From assembly GCA_026686845.1 (NCBI GenBank), contig JAIVEN010000014.1, forward strand, positions 33,936,001 through 34,000,000: 64,000 nucleotides of DNA. Reading direction: 5' to 3'. A program made the translations under genes and the position numbers. This DNA is from Adenanthera pavonina (Eukaryota > Streptophyta > Magnoliopsida > Fabales > Fabaceae). The notes under the pieces are model-generated. The model did no database searches and was not told the DNA's origin. It was given only the letters and a program-made list of their open reading frames with translations. Shown here in pieces: positions 1 through 11,911 of the stretch; within the stretch, counting starts at the first letter, position 1, and each line of letters starts with the position of its first letter.

Positions 1-730
1 GCGGCCTGGACTCTGGAGCCGCGACGCCCCATGCTGATATCCCATATTAGCAACTTTCATACTCCGGGGCGCACTTCCGACACGCATAACTTTATGCTCT
101 GACCTCCAATTGACTTGATTCCAACTCCATATGGAGATTTTGGACCCTTAACATCGTTTTGACCACTTGGTGATCAAAACTCACCACTAACAACCTCCAA
201 TTGCCACCAAAGGCAGATTGACACTTACAGACCAATCATATAGGTCCAAAAATCCCCAAACCAGCTTGTCCAAAGAGGTTTCACCTCAAAGGAACCATTT
301 CTCTAAGATTCAACCCCTCGGAACCCTACTTGACCAGATGGGCTATAGGCCCCTTAACAACCCAACGCTAACATACAGACTTCTAAACATCCTAAACCAT
401 ACCACCATACATACCACATACATAAACATACATAACCAGCCTCAACCATATCATTTATCCATTACAAACCATTCTATCCTACTTGGCACAATTACAAATA
501 CAAAGTACACACTCTACATAGACTATTCCCACATTCACAACTACTCCCGCGCCTTCTCCAAACTAGTGCCTGAACCGTCACCTGAAAGATTAGTTTATGG
601 GAGAGGGGGTGAGACAATGTCTCAGTAACCGGGATCAATAACACATAGACATATATATATACACATATGAATCATGTAACACATGAATGCAATGAAAAAT
701 GAATGATATGCATGTTGTTCTCACAAGGAC

Positions 731-820
731 TCCATCCTTATCCTCCCTAACACATACATCATCCATCCTTATCCTCCCTAACAAATGTATATAATCCAAA
801 CTTATTCTCCTTAACATATA
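731..820. repeat. Short tandem repeat inside the LTR
   Basis: Roughly three imperfect copies of a unit containing 'tccttatcctccctaaca' lie in tandem, followed by an AT dinucleotide run. Other LTR copies carry one or two of the same unit on the opposite strand ('gggaggataaggatggga' near 19750), so the copy number varies between members of the family. Confidence 0.6.
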
Positions 821-1027
821 TATATATATTATCATACATCACATCACTGTCACATCATCACCACTCCATCCACCATACATCACGGTCTCACAATGTTATG
901 TGGTGATGCTCATGTATCATCATATCATCATTATCATCAAAATGTCATGTATGCATCACATCATATCATATCAACATCATCATCACATATCTCATCATCA
1001 TAAACATAATCATCATCGAACTGTATA

Positions 1028-1080
1028 CATACCACGATATATAAAAACAGTACACATAAACACACCAATATCGTGGTATG
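1028..1080. repeat. Conserved LTR inverted repeat (13 bp arms)
   Basis: CATACCACGATAT at 1028-1040 is followed 27 bases later by its perfect reverse complement at 1068-1080. The same arms recur at 27846-27899 and 40701-40754, both perfect. Decayed forms lie near 14204-14257, 19447-19500 and 37980-38030. The sequence between and around the arms varies far more, so the arms look specifically retained. Function unknown; a protein-binding dyad or an RNA stem in the LTR transcript are both possible. Confidence 0.75.
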
Positions 1081-1961
1081 AAAGAAACAAACATATATAC
1101 ACAAATATACGTACTATCATATAACTTAATCAATACCATATAAACAAACACCCGATTACCTTAATTGTCATTACCACACGAACACGAGTTCCACAAGCTT
1201 CCTTGAATTGTCCAATACACGTGAACCCCTCTTGATTAGCCAACAACCTTAACAATACCACAATTCTTCCATTAACACAAAACACCATATAACCAAACAT
1301 CACAATTCAACTACATGAACCTAACCCAAGGTTTCAACCCCCTTTTCATGCATCAATAAGCTTTTAGGGATCACTCAAACACTATACAACCACATACCCT
1401 TCGGATTCCCAAGAGCTCTAACCAAAAACAACCTAGGGTTAAGCTCAAATCATACCTACACCTTTCAAAACTCACATCCAATCAACAAAAATATCAAAAC
1501 ACACTCCATTAACCTCAAAACATCTATTTCAATCGGTGGATTCCACCCCAAATTGGAAATTCCACCTTAACATCGAAAATCCCAAACTTCAACCAAAGAA
1601 AATGGAGAGGGAGGAGTAGAGAACACTTACCAACTTGAATCCAAGTTCTTGAGGTCCGAAAATCACTCCTAGACACCGAAAATCTCGAACCCTAGTACTA
1701 CTTCTCGTGGTCTCCCTCGGTTTCCTTTGTTTCTTTCTTTTCCGTTCGTCTAAAATGATCTGGATTTAAATAGATTTCCCAACTCTCGCCGCGGCTCCAG
1801 CACAATTTGCCGCAACTCCACCACGTTCATCTGGAACAATGCCACTGGAAAGGTTCTTGTCGCGGCGTGGAGCTCTTCCAGACTCCACTTGAGCCTTCAT
1901 CCATCCTGTTTTCTTCGGTCCTGAACACAAAGCCAAGAAAAATAACATGAGGGGTGTTACA

Positions 1962-2029
1962 AGTTGGCTTGGGGGTTTTGGACCTGTATGAATGGTCTTT
2001 GAGTGACCATTTGCCTTGGTGGCAATTGG
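1962..2029 (+). mobile_element. Forward fragment of the Tekay-like LTR
   Basis: The sequence 'gggggttttggacctgtat' and the 'ggtctttgagtgaccattt' block match the forward LTR at 15025-15085. The fragment starts immediately after the inverted LTR terminus, with shared bases ACAAGTTGG at the junction, and stops inside a tryptophan codon of the RT/RNase H coding sequence. It is therefore a rearrangement scar: the 5' part of the element was lost and LTR pieces were joined by short homology. Confidence 0.7.
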
Positions 2030-3732
2030 GATGATAGATGTGAGAGAACATTCCAAGAGTTAAAGGTTTGTCTAATATCCACCCCAGTGCTCATTATCCT
2101 TAACTCATCAGAGTTGTTCACAGTTTACATGGATGCCTCCAAGAAGGGTCTAGGGTGTGTATTGATACAACAAGGCAGGGTCGTGGCATATGCTTCAAGG
2201 CAGTTAAGGCCTCATGAGGAGAACTATCTTACTCAAGACCTTGAGCTAGCGACTGTAGCATTTGCTCTAAAATTGTGGAGGCCTTATCTCTATGGTGCTC
2301 AGTCTGAGGTATTCAATGATCACAAAAGTTTGAAGTATTTGTTTGATCGAAAAAAGCTGAACATGAGGCAAAGGCATTGGGTTGAATTCCTGGTGGACTA
2401 TGAGTTTGCTTTGAAGTATCATCCTGAGAAAACCAACGTTATGATGGATGCATTGAGTAGAAAGTCAATCCATATAGCCACAATGATGATAAGAAAACAA
2501 TAGTTGCTAGAAAGCCTAAGAGATATGAAGTTATCCATTAATGTCCATCTTGGGGTACTAGTAATGAGTTCCATCAGTGTATCAAATGATTTGTTAAGAA
2601 ACATTTGCTATGCTCAGTTGGAGGATGATTATCTTTTAGGCATTCGAGAACAAATTGAAATGGTGGAGACCCAGGACTTTGATATTCTAGAGGATGATAT
2701 CATCTGGTACCATGGTCAGATTTGTGTGCCAAATGATGTAGGGTTATGAGAAATTATTTTGGAGGAAGCTCATAAGAATAGGTACCCTATTCACCTAAGT
2801 GCCACCAAGTACATGGCAAGATGTCTGATCGAGGGTATTGGTGGCTAGGTATGAAAAAGGACATCGCAAAGTATGTGACAAGATGTCTGTTCTGTCAAAA
2901 GGTCAAGATTGAGCACCAATTGCTTGCTGGTACGTTACATCCTTTGGAGATCCTTGAGTGGAAATGGGATAACATTTCCATAGATTTCATGATAGGATTA
3001 CCGAGGACCTCTTCAGGACAAAATGGAATATAGGTCATTGTGAACAAGTTGATGAAGTCAGCCCATTTTCTTTCAATTCAAGAGACTATTTCGATGGAGA
3101 AGTTGCCTCAATTATATGTGAATGAGATTGTGAGACTGCATGGAATCCCAATGAATATTGTGTAGGACAGAGATTCTAAGTTTACATCTAGGTTTTGGAA
3201 ATCTCTTCAAAAGGCCATGGGTATGAAATTGAGTTTCAGTACTGCTTATCACCCTCAATCTGATGGGCAAATTGAAAGGACAATTCAGACTCTGGAGGAC
3301 ATTCTGCGGACATGTGTTCTGGAAAACAAAGGCAATTGGGATCAGTTTCTACCATTGGTTGAATTTGCCTACAACAACAGTTTTCACTCGAGTTTGCAAA
3401 TGGCTCCATATGAAGCGTTGTATGGTAGAAAGTGTAGCTCGCTGTTGTGTTGGGTCGAACTCGGTGAAAGGAGTCCTTTGGGCCCATATATTATGGATCA
3501 AATCTCTCGACAAATAGAGAGTATTTGTCAGAAGCTTCTTACTGCTCAGAGTCAGCAAAATAGTTATGCGGACGGGATGAGGAGTTTGATGTGGGAGATC
3601 TTGTGTTTTTGAAGGTCACCCCTACTATTGGTGTTAGAAGATTGATTCGAGCTAAGAAACTCACTCTGCAGTATATGGGTCCATACCAAATTCTGGAGCA
3701 AATTGGGCCAGTAGAGTATCGAGTGGTGCTAC
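2030..3732 (+). pseudogene. pol: Ty3/gypsy RNase H-integrase remnant, 5' segment
   Basis: This is the C-terminal half of a retrotransposon polyprotein that once copied and inserted the element in the nucleus. In order I see the Ty3-type RNase H (DASKKGLGCVL, the HSDH-like 'NDHKSLKYLFD', and the 'LNMRQRHWVEFL' segment ending in DALSRKS, about 2030-2470), a spacer, an integrase zinc-finger remnant (CLFCQKVK near 2890), and the integrase core with D (SIDFM), D (RDSKFTS) and E (QIERTIQTLEDIL). The wording of these motifs is that of chromoviruses of the Tekay/Del group. In-frame stops occur near 2501, 2747, 3031 and 3162, and there are frame changes around 3560-3610, so it is dead. Gag, protease and most of RT are missing. 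The reading frame is cut at 3732 by the CACTA element and resumes at 13007. Confidence 0.9.
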
Positions 3733-3750
3733 CACTACAACAAAATAGAA
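3733..3750 (+). repeat. Left terminal inverted repeat of the CACTA element
   Basis: CACTACAACAAAATAGAA. It pairs with 12989-13006 with one mismatch (C versus G at the ninth base). Confidence 0.93.
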
Positions 3751-4165
3751 AATTTCTCAAGGACAAAATCCCTGAGAAAAGGCAAAAAAAATCAGTGAGA
3801 AAATAGTTTCTCAGGGAACGTCTCAAGAAAAAATAAGCGAGAGAATAATGCTCGCGAGAAAAAAAATTTCTCATGGAATTTTCCATGAGAAATTTTCTCA
3901 TGGATTTATCCCTGAGAAAATTTCTCAAGGATTTATCCCTGAGAATATTTCTCATGGAAAGATCCGTGAGAAAAATTTCTGATGGATCCTTCCACGAGAA
4001 AAGTTCTCATGGATTTTTCAGCGAGAAAAAATTCTTTCGGAATCTTCCATGAGAAAAATGTACAAAAACAAAATATAATCACTTTTCTCATGAATGCATC
4101 CGTGAGAAAACATGATTGCTGGACTCGACAGTTCTCTCATGACTATTCCGTGAGAAAAGCCTTTT
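3751..4165. repeat. Left subterminal dyad repeats of the CACTA element
   Basis: About a dozen units follow the pattern TTTCTCATGGA, five or so spacer bases, then TCCNTGAGAAA, so each unit is itself a near-palindrome. In CACTA elements the subterminal repeats bind the TNPA-type protein and bring the ends together; the assignment here is by analogy. Confidence 0.85.
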
Positions 4166-4417
4166 TTTTTTGGCCTACCGTTTGTATCCATATTAATTCC
4201 TAATTTCACATTTAAACCTGTCAGGGAAAAAAAAAGCCAACACCAATATGCAGCTTCTTATCATAACATTGAAATCAATACTAACATTTTAATTAACATC
4301 CAAAATTCACAAAACATTCACAACATTACAAACTAACATTTAACATTTCAAATTCTCATTGTCAAATAATCCACTAGCATTATAAGCATCATCTAATTAT
4401 CCACTAACTTTATAAGC

Positions 4418-6126
4418 TACTACACCTTCTCCTCCTCCTCCTCATCATCAGAATCATTATCATTGCCAACTGATTATTCACACCCTCCCCCTCCTCCTCA
4501 CTATCACTATTAGCAACATCACCAGGGGCTTGAGTCGAAGTGCTACCTTGAGCATTCTGAGAGTTCAATTGAGCCAAGATTTATTTCATCATCTGACTGG
4601 TCTCTGCAAATTGTGCTTGAAGAAGTTGTTCCCGATCTTCAAACTTCTTCTCAACCTCAGCTAACCTTTTCTCATAATATTGTTTTTGTTCATGCAAGCG
4701 TTGTTTTAGCTGTGATATCTCACCATAATTAGTCACAAGTCCACAAGACTTTAAGAGACTGGCTTGTGAACCTACCCCATAAACTTGGCCCTTCTTATTC
4801 TTTCCGCCTACAGATTGTAACCATAATGTAGAGTCATCCAATTCTGTACCTGGCTCTTGGTTATGACGAAGCTCCTCATATTGCTTCTGCATTAACAAAA
4901 AGTAAGCAATATAAATGTTCTTTAACAGTTTATATTTTCAAACAATATAGTTAAATACAAAATAGACCTTAAATAACGTACGTATTGATCTTCAGCTTCT
5001 TTTGCAATCCAACCCCCTTTTTTCTCATTATGGTTGACTTTCTTGAACACCTCTGGAAAGTGAACTACCCGACCAGACTCTTTTTCCTACGAAGTTAGAA
5101 ATTTATGAAAGCAATAAAGACAAACATAGCAACACCATGTAAGGCATCAACCATTTATGAAAATGTAGAAAAACTTCTAATTCTAAACCATAACATACAA
5201 TATGAAATAATCTAAAACAAGACTTACCATTCTATCTTTATACTCTACAAGTGAAATGCTACCACCCCTATGCTTGCATCTTTCAGGATTAACTGCTCGG
5301 TTGGACTTGTTCCTATTTGATATTTTTTTAAACTCATCAGAACCCCAATGCTTCTTTAAATTATTAAAAGCTGGCTCTGGCAACCATACTCCTTTTGTCT
5401 TTCCTATTCGAACATCTCTTAATCCTGAACATATGAGGTTGCTACATTTCTTCTTCCATATGTCATGAATGACTAGATCCAGATTGGGATCCCAAGCACA
5501 TTGTAACTTAATAAAAAGCAAAAAGCATTAGTTAAACAATGATAAATATGGATAAATATAATTTATCAATGGTTACTGGATTAACTCACCTTAAACTCAT
5601 CCCATCATACTTTCCTGACATCCTTAGTCACACTAGAAAAATTTGGCCATCCACCCTCATACTTACTATGGATGATTCGAGTCAATTTACGAGTTGCTTT
5701 CTTAGTAGGGTAGAAGCTGTGAAATATAGCCTGTTTAGTAAAATATATAAAATGAAGAAATAGTGACAGCAAAATTAATTAGAAGACATACTTGTCGGTA
5801 CCAATATTTCTAATAACTAATCGGCCATCTGCTAATATTGATCCCGGATCAAATGTGAGAGCTTCAGAAGATCCTAGATCAGAGCTCATCACACAAGGTG
5901 AATGTCCTTCTACACCAGCAAATGAAGAATCACAGGGAGATGATGGGATGTGGCTGGATGGTGTCATAGCTGATGCCACATGTGATCCTGGCAGTGTAGC
6001 ATTGTGTTGGGATGAGGATGGTCGAGAGGATGGAACCATAGACACAATTGGTTGTGATTGTTTTTATGGTCGCGGTGGTCGATCATCCTGCATAACTTTC
6101 TTACCTTTCTCCTTCTTCTTGTCCAT
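4418..6126 (-). pseudogene. CACTA second gene, Transposase_24-type (TNPA-like), five exons, broken
   Basis: Family role: plant CACTA elements carry, beside TNP2, a gene with the Transposase_24 domain (PF03004) thought to bind element ends. The start is ATG at 6124-6126 (MDKKKEKGKK, a basic N-terminus). Exon 1 runs to about 5784. Exon 2 (about 5589-5726, with clean AG and GT borders) encodes YPTKKATRKLTRIIHSKY. Exon 3 (about 5228-5508) holds the signature CKHRGGSISLVEYKDRM. Exon 4 (about 4981-5088) holds GRVVHFPEVFKKVN. Exon 5 holds an ELDDSTLWLQSVGGKNKKGQ segment, a short coiled coil, and an acidic tail near 4420-4460. Breaks: a TAA at codon 21, a TGA replacing a tryptophan in exon 2 (KV*WDEF), a TAA at 4578-4580 and a frame change before the acidic tail. 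It lies just downstream of TNP2 on the same strand. Confidence 0.8.
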
Positions 6127-6261
6127 AAGTCTGAAATACAAAGAAAACCACACAAGATTAAAAAATTTGTACAAATAAAAAAATCATTAAAAATAAATTT
6201 ATACAAAAAACAATTCATTCTAAATAAGTAGTATTAGTGACATAAAGTTACCGATCAACAT

Positions 6262-9200
6262 CATATCAATCACTAGCTAAATAGAAATCACTAGGAGGGT
6301 CTTCTTCAATTTCAGATGAGTCGGTATGCACTAAGTCTTCATTTGAATTTTCATGCTCTTCAATGTTATCTTGGAATATCACATCATCCACCTCGTCACT
6401 GTGGATTGAGTTATCTCATAAATTGTGCTCATCAATATCTTGTAGATCATACTCAATCAACTGAGGAGAATGATTTCCCTCATCTTGGAATGGCTCATCT
6501 TCCTTATCATAACCTGGGGCATCAATTCGGTTTCTTGCTCTTGTCCTTATCACAACAAGCCAATCCTTTTTATTAGGGCTTGCTTTTGGATATTCAGTGA
6601 AATACACTTGTTCAGCTTGTTGGGCAAAGATAAAAGTATCATTCCCCTTATATGTTCTTTTTGAATGAACCTCCACAATATTATGTTTTGGACAAAGTCG
6701 AGTCCCTCAATTTGTTGGATCATACCACTTACAATTGAAGACCACCAAGTGCCTATTTGGGTCACCGATAAAATCTAATTCTATGATCTCCTTTAATAGA
6801 CCATAATAAGCATATTCGACTCCGCTATGACTAGTTCCTTTAACACTCACACCACTATTGTTGGTTTTCCTACCTTCTGCCTAAGTAGAAGTGTGAAACT
6901 TATAACCATTCACTGACTATTGATGAAATGTTCGTGCACGTCTCAAAGGACCCCAAGCAAAAGAAATCAACAGCTTATCTGTTATCCTATTTTCAGGGTT
7001 TAAAACCTATTCAAGTAAGAGAAAAGATTGTTATTCATTTGATAGTGAGAATGAAAAACCTATTCAACTTATCAATAACTTACATAACTTACGTAAGTGT
7101 TGAACCATTGAGGGAATTCTGCTGCAATATACTTATCCATATCCTCACTTGATAGACTAGAATTCATTGAAAATAATCTCTCTTCATACAAGCTACATTA
7201 AAAAAACAAACGAATGTTAGGAAAAGTTGAACCAGCAGTTGCATTAAATCAATATAGGAGAGATTCATACTTAAGGAAAGGCTTGACTTCAGGAGCATTG
7301 AGAAGGATATACAATGTGATTGTATTTCACTCATCCTCAGTAAGAAAACATGTGTTTCGAGTTATTCTTCCATGAGGTTGACCAGGATAGTTGAAAATAG
7401 ACACAGGAGGATGAACATCACTCACCCCACCATCGTCATTTCGAGGAACTCTCCTAGCTCTTGATTGAACATGTGCATCAAAATAATAAGAGCAAAATGT
7501 TGAAGTCTCTTCAAGTATGCAAGCTTCACAGATAGAGCCTTCAACACGAGCCTTATTTTTTACCTTTCGCTTCAATGTGTATAAAAACCTCTCAAATGGA
7601 TATATCCACCTATATTGTACAGGTCCACCAACTATGGCTTCATACACTAAGTGAATAGGTAAATGTTCCATGAAATTAAAAAAACTTGGAGGAAATATCT
7701 TTTCAAGAGTACACAAAATAACAGGAATGTTTTGCTCCATCACGTTGAGGCTATCAAGATGTAAAGTAGGAGCACAGAGATCTCAAAAAAAATGACTTAT
7801 CTCTGTAATAGCATCATATATTAGGGTAGGTAAACTAGCACATATTATTGGCAATAGCCTCTCCATGAAAATATGAAAATCATGACTTTTCATTCCCACC
7901 AGTGTGTAGTTTTTCATATCAACACATCATCCCAAGTTGGATGCATAGCCATCCGGAAGCTTCAGAGTTTTGACCCATTCGCATACTGCTCGTTTTTGCT
8001 CCATACTAAAGGTGTATGCAGCCTTCGGTATGGTTTTTCTACCACTGTCTGAAATCTCAATGTGTAAGGAGGGTCGTTTACAATGCATGGTCAAATCATA
8101 CCTTGCTCTTTCATCATCCTTTGTCTTATCTTTCACATTCATCACTGTATTGAATAAATTATGAAAGAAATTTCCCTCAGTATGCATTACATCTATATTA
8201 TATGGATTTAACAACTGATGCCAATAAAGAAGATCCCAAAAAATACTACGTTTCGTCCAATTATGGCACTGCTTATACCCCTCCAAACGTAGATTTGGTG
8301 TTTCGGTAATTTTAGGAAATCCCCTAATTTGATCATACACTTCCTCTCCTGGATACCTTAATGGTGGTGGAGAATTTTCTTCTCTATTCTTTCTAAAATT
8401 TTGTTTATTTCGTCTGAAGGGATGATTCAAAGGCAAGAATTGACGATGACAATCAAAGTAGCATATTTTTTCCAATGCTTTAAGTGTAGTGTATTTGTAC
8501 GACCCATGCAAATGGGACACCCATGCTTTCCTGATGTCTGCCAACCACTCAACATGCCATATGCTGGAAAATCATTTACAGTCCACAAAAGGGTAGCCCT
8601 TAAACTAAAATTTTGTTTTAACGATATGTCATAGGTTACGACACCCTCTTCCCAAAGCAACTTTAATTCATCAATTAGAGGTTGTAAGAAAACATCAATC
8701 CTACTTTTTGGATTATTTGGGCTAGGAATAATGATTGTCAAGAACATATATTCTCGTTGCATACACATACCAGGTGGAAGATTGTACGGAGTGATAATCA
8801 CGGGCCAACAAGAGTACGTCCTTGAACTCAGACCAAATGGAGTAAACCCATCAGCACAAAGCCCCAACCTAACATTCCTAGGCTCTAATGCGAAATCAGG
8901 ATGAGTTTGATCAAAATACTTCCACGCAGCCCCATCTGATGGATGCGGCAGCATACCTTCATCATGACGATTTTCATGGTACCAACGCATATGCTTTGCT
9001 AAGGCATTAGATGCAAACAACCTTTGGAGTCTTGGAACAAGTGGTAAATACCACATTTGTTTTGTTGGGATCTCCTTAGACCTCCCTTTTCTAGGTTACA
9101 CCTCTTTGAATCTTGCTTCCCCACAAAATCTACATCCTTTATCATTAACTGCATTGCCATAATACAACATGCATCCTTTAGTACAACAATCAATCTTTTG

Positions 9201-9830
9201 ATAACCACAGCCAAGTTGCTTTACCAGTTTTTTGATTTGGTAAAAATTTGCTGGCATATGATGATTAGTCGGTAAGATCTCTTTTATAAGTGTAATAAGT
9301 TCATTCATATATGCACTAGGAATGTTATAATCAGACTTGATGCTCAACAACCTCATAGCTATTGACAACACTGTGTGATTCTCACACCTATCCCATAATG
9401 GTGATTGTGAAGCATGAAGCATATCATAAAATTTTGCAGAATCTGGATTAGGATCCTCAGGAATGTCATATGGCTCAAAAGATGGCCCAGCAGCATCTAT
9501 AACCATTTGCTCATATGGATTAGAAGTTGTACGAATGTTGGCCTCAATTGAAGCCACTTGAGGCCGTTCCTCTCCATGATTATGCCAATAGTAATAGTCA
9601 GGCATAAATCCTTTATAGTACAAATCCTTCTTAACATCATCAAGAGTTTTATGCTTCAAACACTAACATTTTAAGTAAGGACACCTCAACTTCTCGGATT
9701 CCTTAAAATTGTCCAAATGACTTGCAAACTGAAGAAAGACCTCCACCCCTTCAATGAACTCAACGCTAACAGTTTCACGCTCCTTATCAAATCTATTGTC
9801 CATCCAACGACGATGCTCAGGAGGAGTCAT
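6262..9830 (-). pseudogene. CACTA transposase TNP2-like gene, inactivated
   Basis: TNP2 is the catalytic transposase of plant CACTA elements. The ATG is at 9828-9830, giving a Transpos_assoc-type N-terminus (RWMDNRFDKE, then SEKLRCPYLKC). After it come the HNHGEE segment, the Transposase_21 region with EPRNVRLGLCADGFTPFG and the cysteine pair CPICM, a DUF4218-type block (MEHLPIHLVYEAIVGGPVQY, about 7690-7600), a DUF4216-type block (LVVFNCKWYDPTN, about 6750-6700), and an acidic C-terminus ending near 6262. The domain order is the usual one for the family. Breaks: a stop at about 9663-9665, TAA at 9096-9098 in an otherwise continuous frame, a frameshift near 8465-8470, stops near 7927 and 7780, and TGA near 6416. 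Several are CGA-to-TGA or CAG-to-TAG type changes. Introns probably exist below 7327 but I could not place all borders. Confidence 0.88.
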
Positions 9831-9989
9831 CTAATGCAACAGACAACTTCAAAGGAATGCTCTATTTTAATTGAAAAATTAAATAATAAATATACTTTAT
9901 TTATGTATGCTAATATCAACAGAAAGAACTCCACAAAGTCATATCCATTTACATGCAATGCCAAAAAATAATCAGATCATCAACAAATT

Positions 9990-10215
9990 ACTTTTGATTT
10001 TTTCCCATTCAAAGTTTAAAACAATGAATGCATAGCCCATTCAGAAAAAATATGGCTAATTAAAGAGAAAATCATTAGCAAAATCCAACACACATATCAC
10101 AACTTTTGGTTTTTTCCGATTCAAATTTTAAAACAATGAATACACAACCCCTTCAAAAAAAATATGGCCAATTAAAGAGAAAATCATTAGCAAAATCCTA
10201 CGCACATATCACAAC
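9990..10215. repeat. 112 bp tandem duplication inside the CACTA element
   Basis: Two copies, starting at 9990 and 10102, share 'acttttg', 'tttaaaacaatgaat' and 'ttaaagagaaaatcattag'. They differ at several bases, so the duplication is not recent. They lie upstream of TNP2, on the side where its promoter should be. Confidence 0.8.
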
Positions 10216-11084
10216 ATCCCTCCTTAATTAATAGATCATTGCAGCAACTTAAAGAAAATCCTTATTAGAGTAAAGGACCAAAATATAATTCATTGACTAA
10301 TAAATCATTGCAACAATGACCATCATGATCATGTGTCACTTAATCAATTAGCAAATGAGAAAAAAAGTAATTTCACCAAAAAAAACTGATTGGGCCTATT
10401 GACATTGTCTAAAAAAGGCCTAGAACATGTTTTCCCTTCATCAAAAAAAATTTGTCTAACTAATTATGAATAAGTCAAAATTATATTTAAAATTACACTA
10501 TCAAAATAATAGAAGAGTTTCAAAGATGCTTTTAGAACTTGATTAAGATCCACTAAAACATGCTGAACCGAGCAAAAGCAAACGTAGGACCATTTATTAT
10601 AATTAATCTCCCCTTCTATTTTCTTCTACTAGACTCATCAAAATGGTTTGATTAACTACTATATTGCAAATGTTCTTGTGGGTATCACTTGGAAAGAATA
10701 AACACTAAAGACCTATCAATCACATTCAAACTGACAGAGGGAGATCTGTTGGAGGTATACAATAGCTTCAAGTTTATTAATTCTGAAACTAACTCCAAGT
10801 ATACTTTCAGGACGCGTTCTACACTAAACACTCTAGCTTAAGATAGACGAACTAATTTATTACTCCATGTTCATTTTTAACCTCATTCAATAGAAATATT
10901 AGCACAAACAAGTCCTTTAACATAATTTTCCATCTTTAACAGTCAAGAAAAATTACTAATTTAAATTCCATGAAAAGAAAGAAAATAGAGTATCTTCGAG
11001 ATGAGAATAGAACGACGCTAAGAAGAAAGAAATCACATATACTTACCTCGAGTTGAGTTTCAGAGAGATGAACCAAGTTTGAGG
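10216..11084. other. Non-coding CACTA interior, upstream of TNP2
   Basis: AT-rich sequence with no coding frame or clear motif that I can defend. By position it is the 5' leader or promoter region of the minus-strand transposase genes. Confidence 0.5.
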
Positions 11085-11655
11085 CAAACCATCAAACTTG
11101 TCTAGAACAGATGGGACCTTGTGCGGGAGCCGAAGAAGTTTTGAGAAGCTACCATTAAGGCACTGATGCTAGAATGCCGAAGGAGAAAAACAAATGGAGG
11201 AAGCTAACCACCGAACTTGTTTGGAACAGAGGAGCAATGAAACCAGTGGGGGAGGTTCAAACTGGGGGCAGAGGGTGAAGATGGGACATTATGCGGGAGT
11301 CGAAGTATTTTTTCGAAGCTAGCGTCCGAAGGAGAAGAGCAAATGGAGGAAGCAAACCACTGAACTTTTTTGGAACAGAGCAGCAATGAAACCAGTGGGG
11401 GAGGTTCAAACTGGGGGCAGAGGGTGAAGATGGGACATTGTACGGGAGCTGAAGAAGTTTTCCGAAGCTAGCGTTCAAAGGAGAAGAGCAAATGAAGGAA
11501 GCAGACCACTAAACTTTTCTGGAACATAAGAGCAATGAAACAAGTGGGAGAGGTTCAAACTGGGGGCAAAGGGTGAAGATGGGACATGCGAGAGCTGAAG
11601 AAATTTTGTGAAGCTAGCATAGTGACATTGATGCTAGAATGCCGAAGGAGAAGAA
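11085..11655. repeat. About 150 bp tandem repeats inside the CACTA element
   Basis: Three full units and one shortened unit (about 11085-11192, 11193-11341, 11342-11490, 11491-11655) share 'gaggttcaaactgggggc', 'gggtgaagatgggacat', 'gaagctagcgt' and 'gaaggagaagagcaaatg'. The block is clearly G+C-richer than the surrounding interior. It lies between the transposase genes and the right end, where CACTA elements keep their promoter, so it may modulate transcription. Open frames on its minus strand are repeat artefacts. Confidence 0.85.
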
Positions 11656-11911
11656 CAAATGGAGGAAGAGGAAGCTGCCGTAGAGAGTAAGCTACAGGAT
11701 ATGAAAGGAAAGTTACAAAATTTTGGTGATTAGGGCTTCATTTGATGGGAGGCAGGACGCGTGCTTCTACAAAAACATTCAAAGAAAAAAATTAATCCTG
11801 GACAGTATTTAAGTTCGATCTGGCAACCTCAAAGACAAATAATATGCTAACTTTGGCAACCAAACTATCGTTACATTGTCAGCATTGGGTGCAAATAAAA
11901 ATATAAATATA

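Larger units (their letters stand above)
1..1961 (-). mobile_element. Tekay/Del-like LTR, inverted, cut by the window edge
   Basis: This is an LTR of the same family as those at 13336, 18545, 26391 and 39827, read on the minus strand. It ends at 1947-1961 with ATGAGGGGTGTTACA, the reverse complement of the family's 5' terminus TGTAAYRCCCCTCAT. Its other end lies before base 1. It shares with the other copies the block around 'gtctcacaccc', the inverted repeat CATACCACGATAT (1028-1080), and the stretch with 'catttcaatcggtgga'. The short open frames inside it are chance reading of AT-rich or histidine-codon-rich sequence and are not genes. It is directly joined to a forward LTR scrap, so it is not the ordinary 5' LTR of the pol remnant that follows. 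Confidence 0.85.

Noticed and set aside
218..628. 136-codon open frame on the plus strand
   Set aside because: It lies on the antisense strand of the LTR, is not conserved in the other LTR copies, and is rich in T/N/Y/H as expected from AT-rich sequence.
900..1124. Histidine-rich open frame
   Set aside because: It is produced by CAT/ATC/ATG low-complexity repeats in the LTR and has no start context or conservation.
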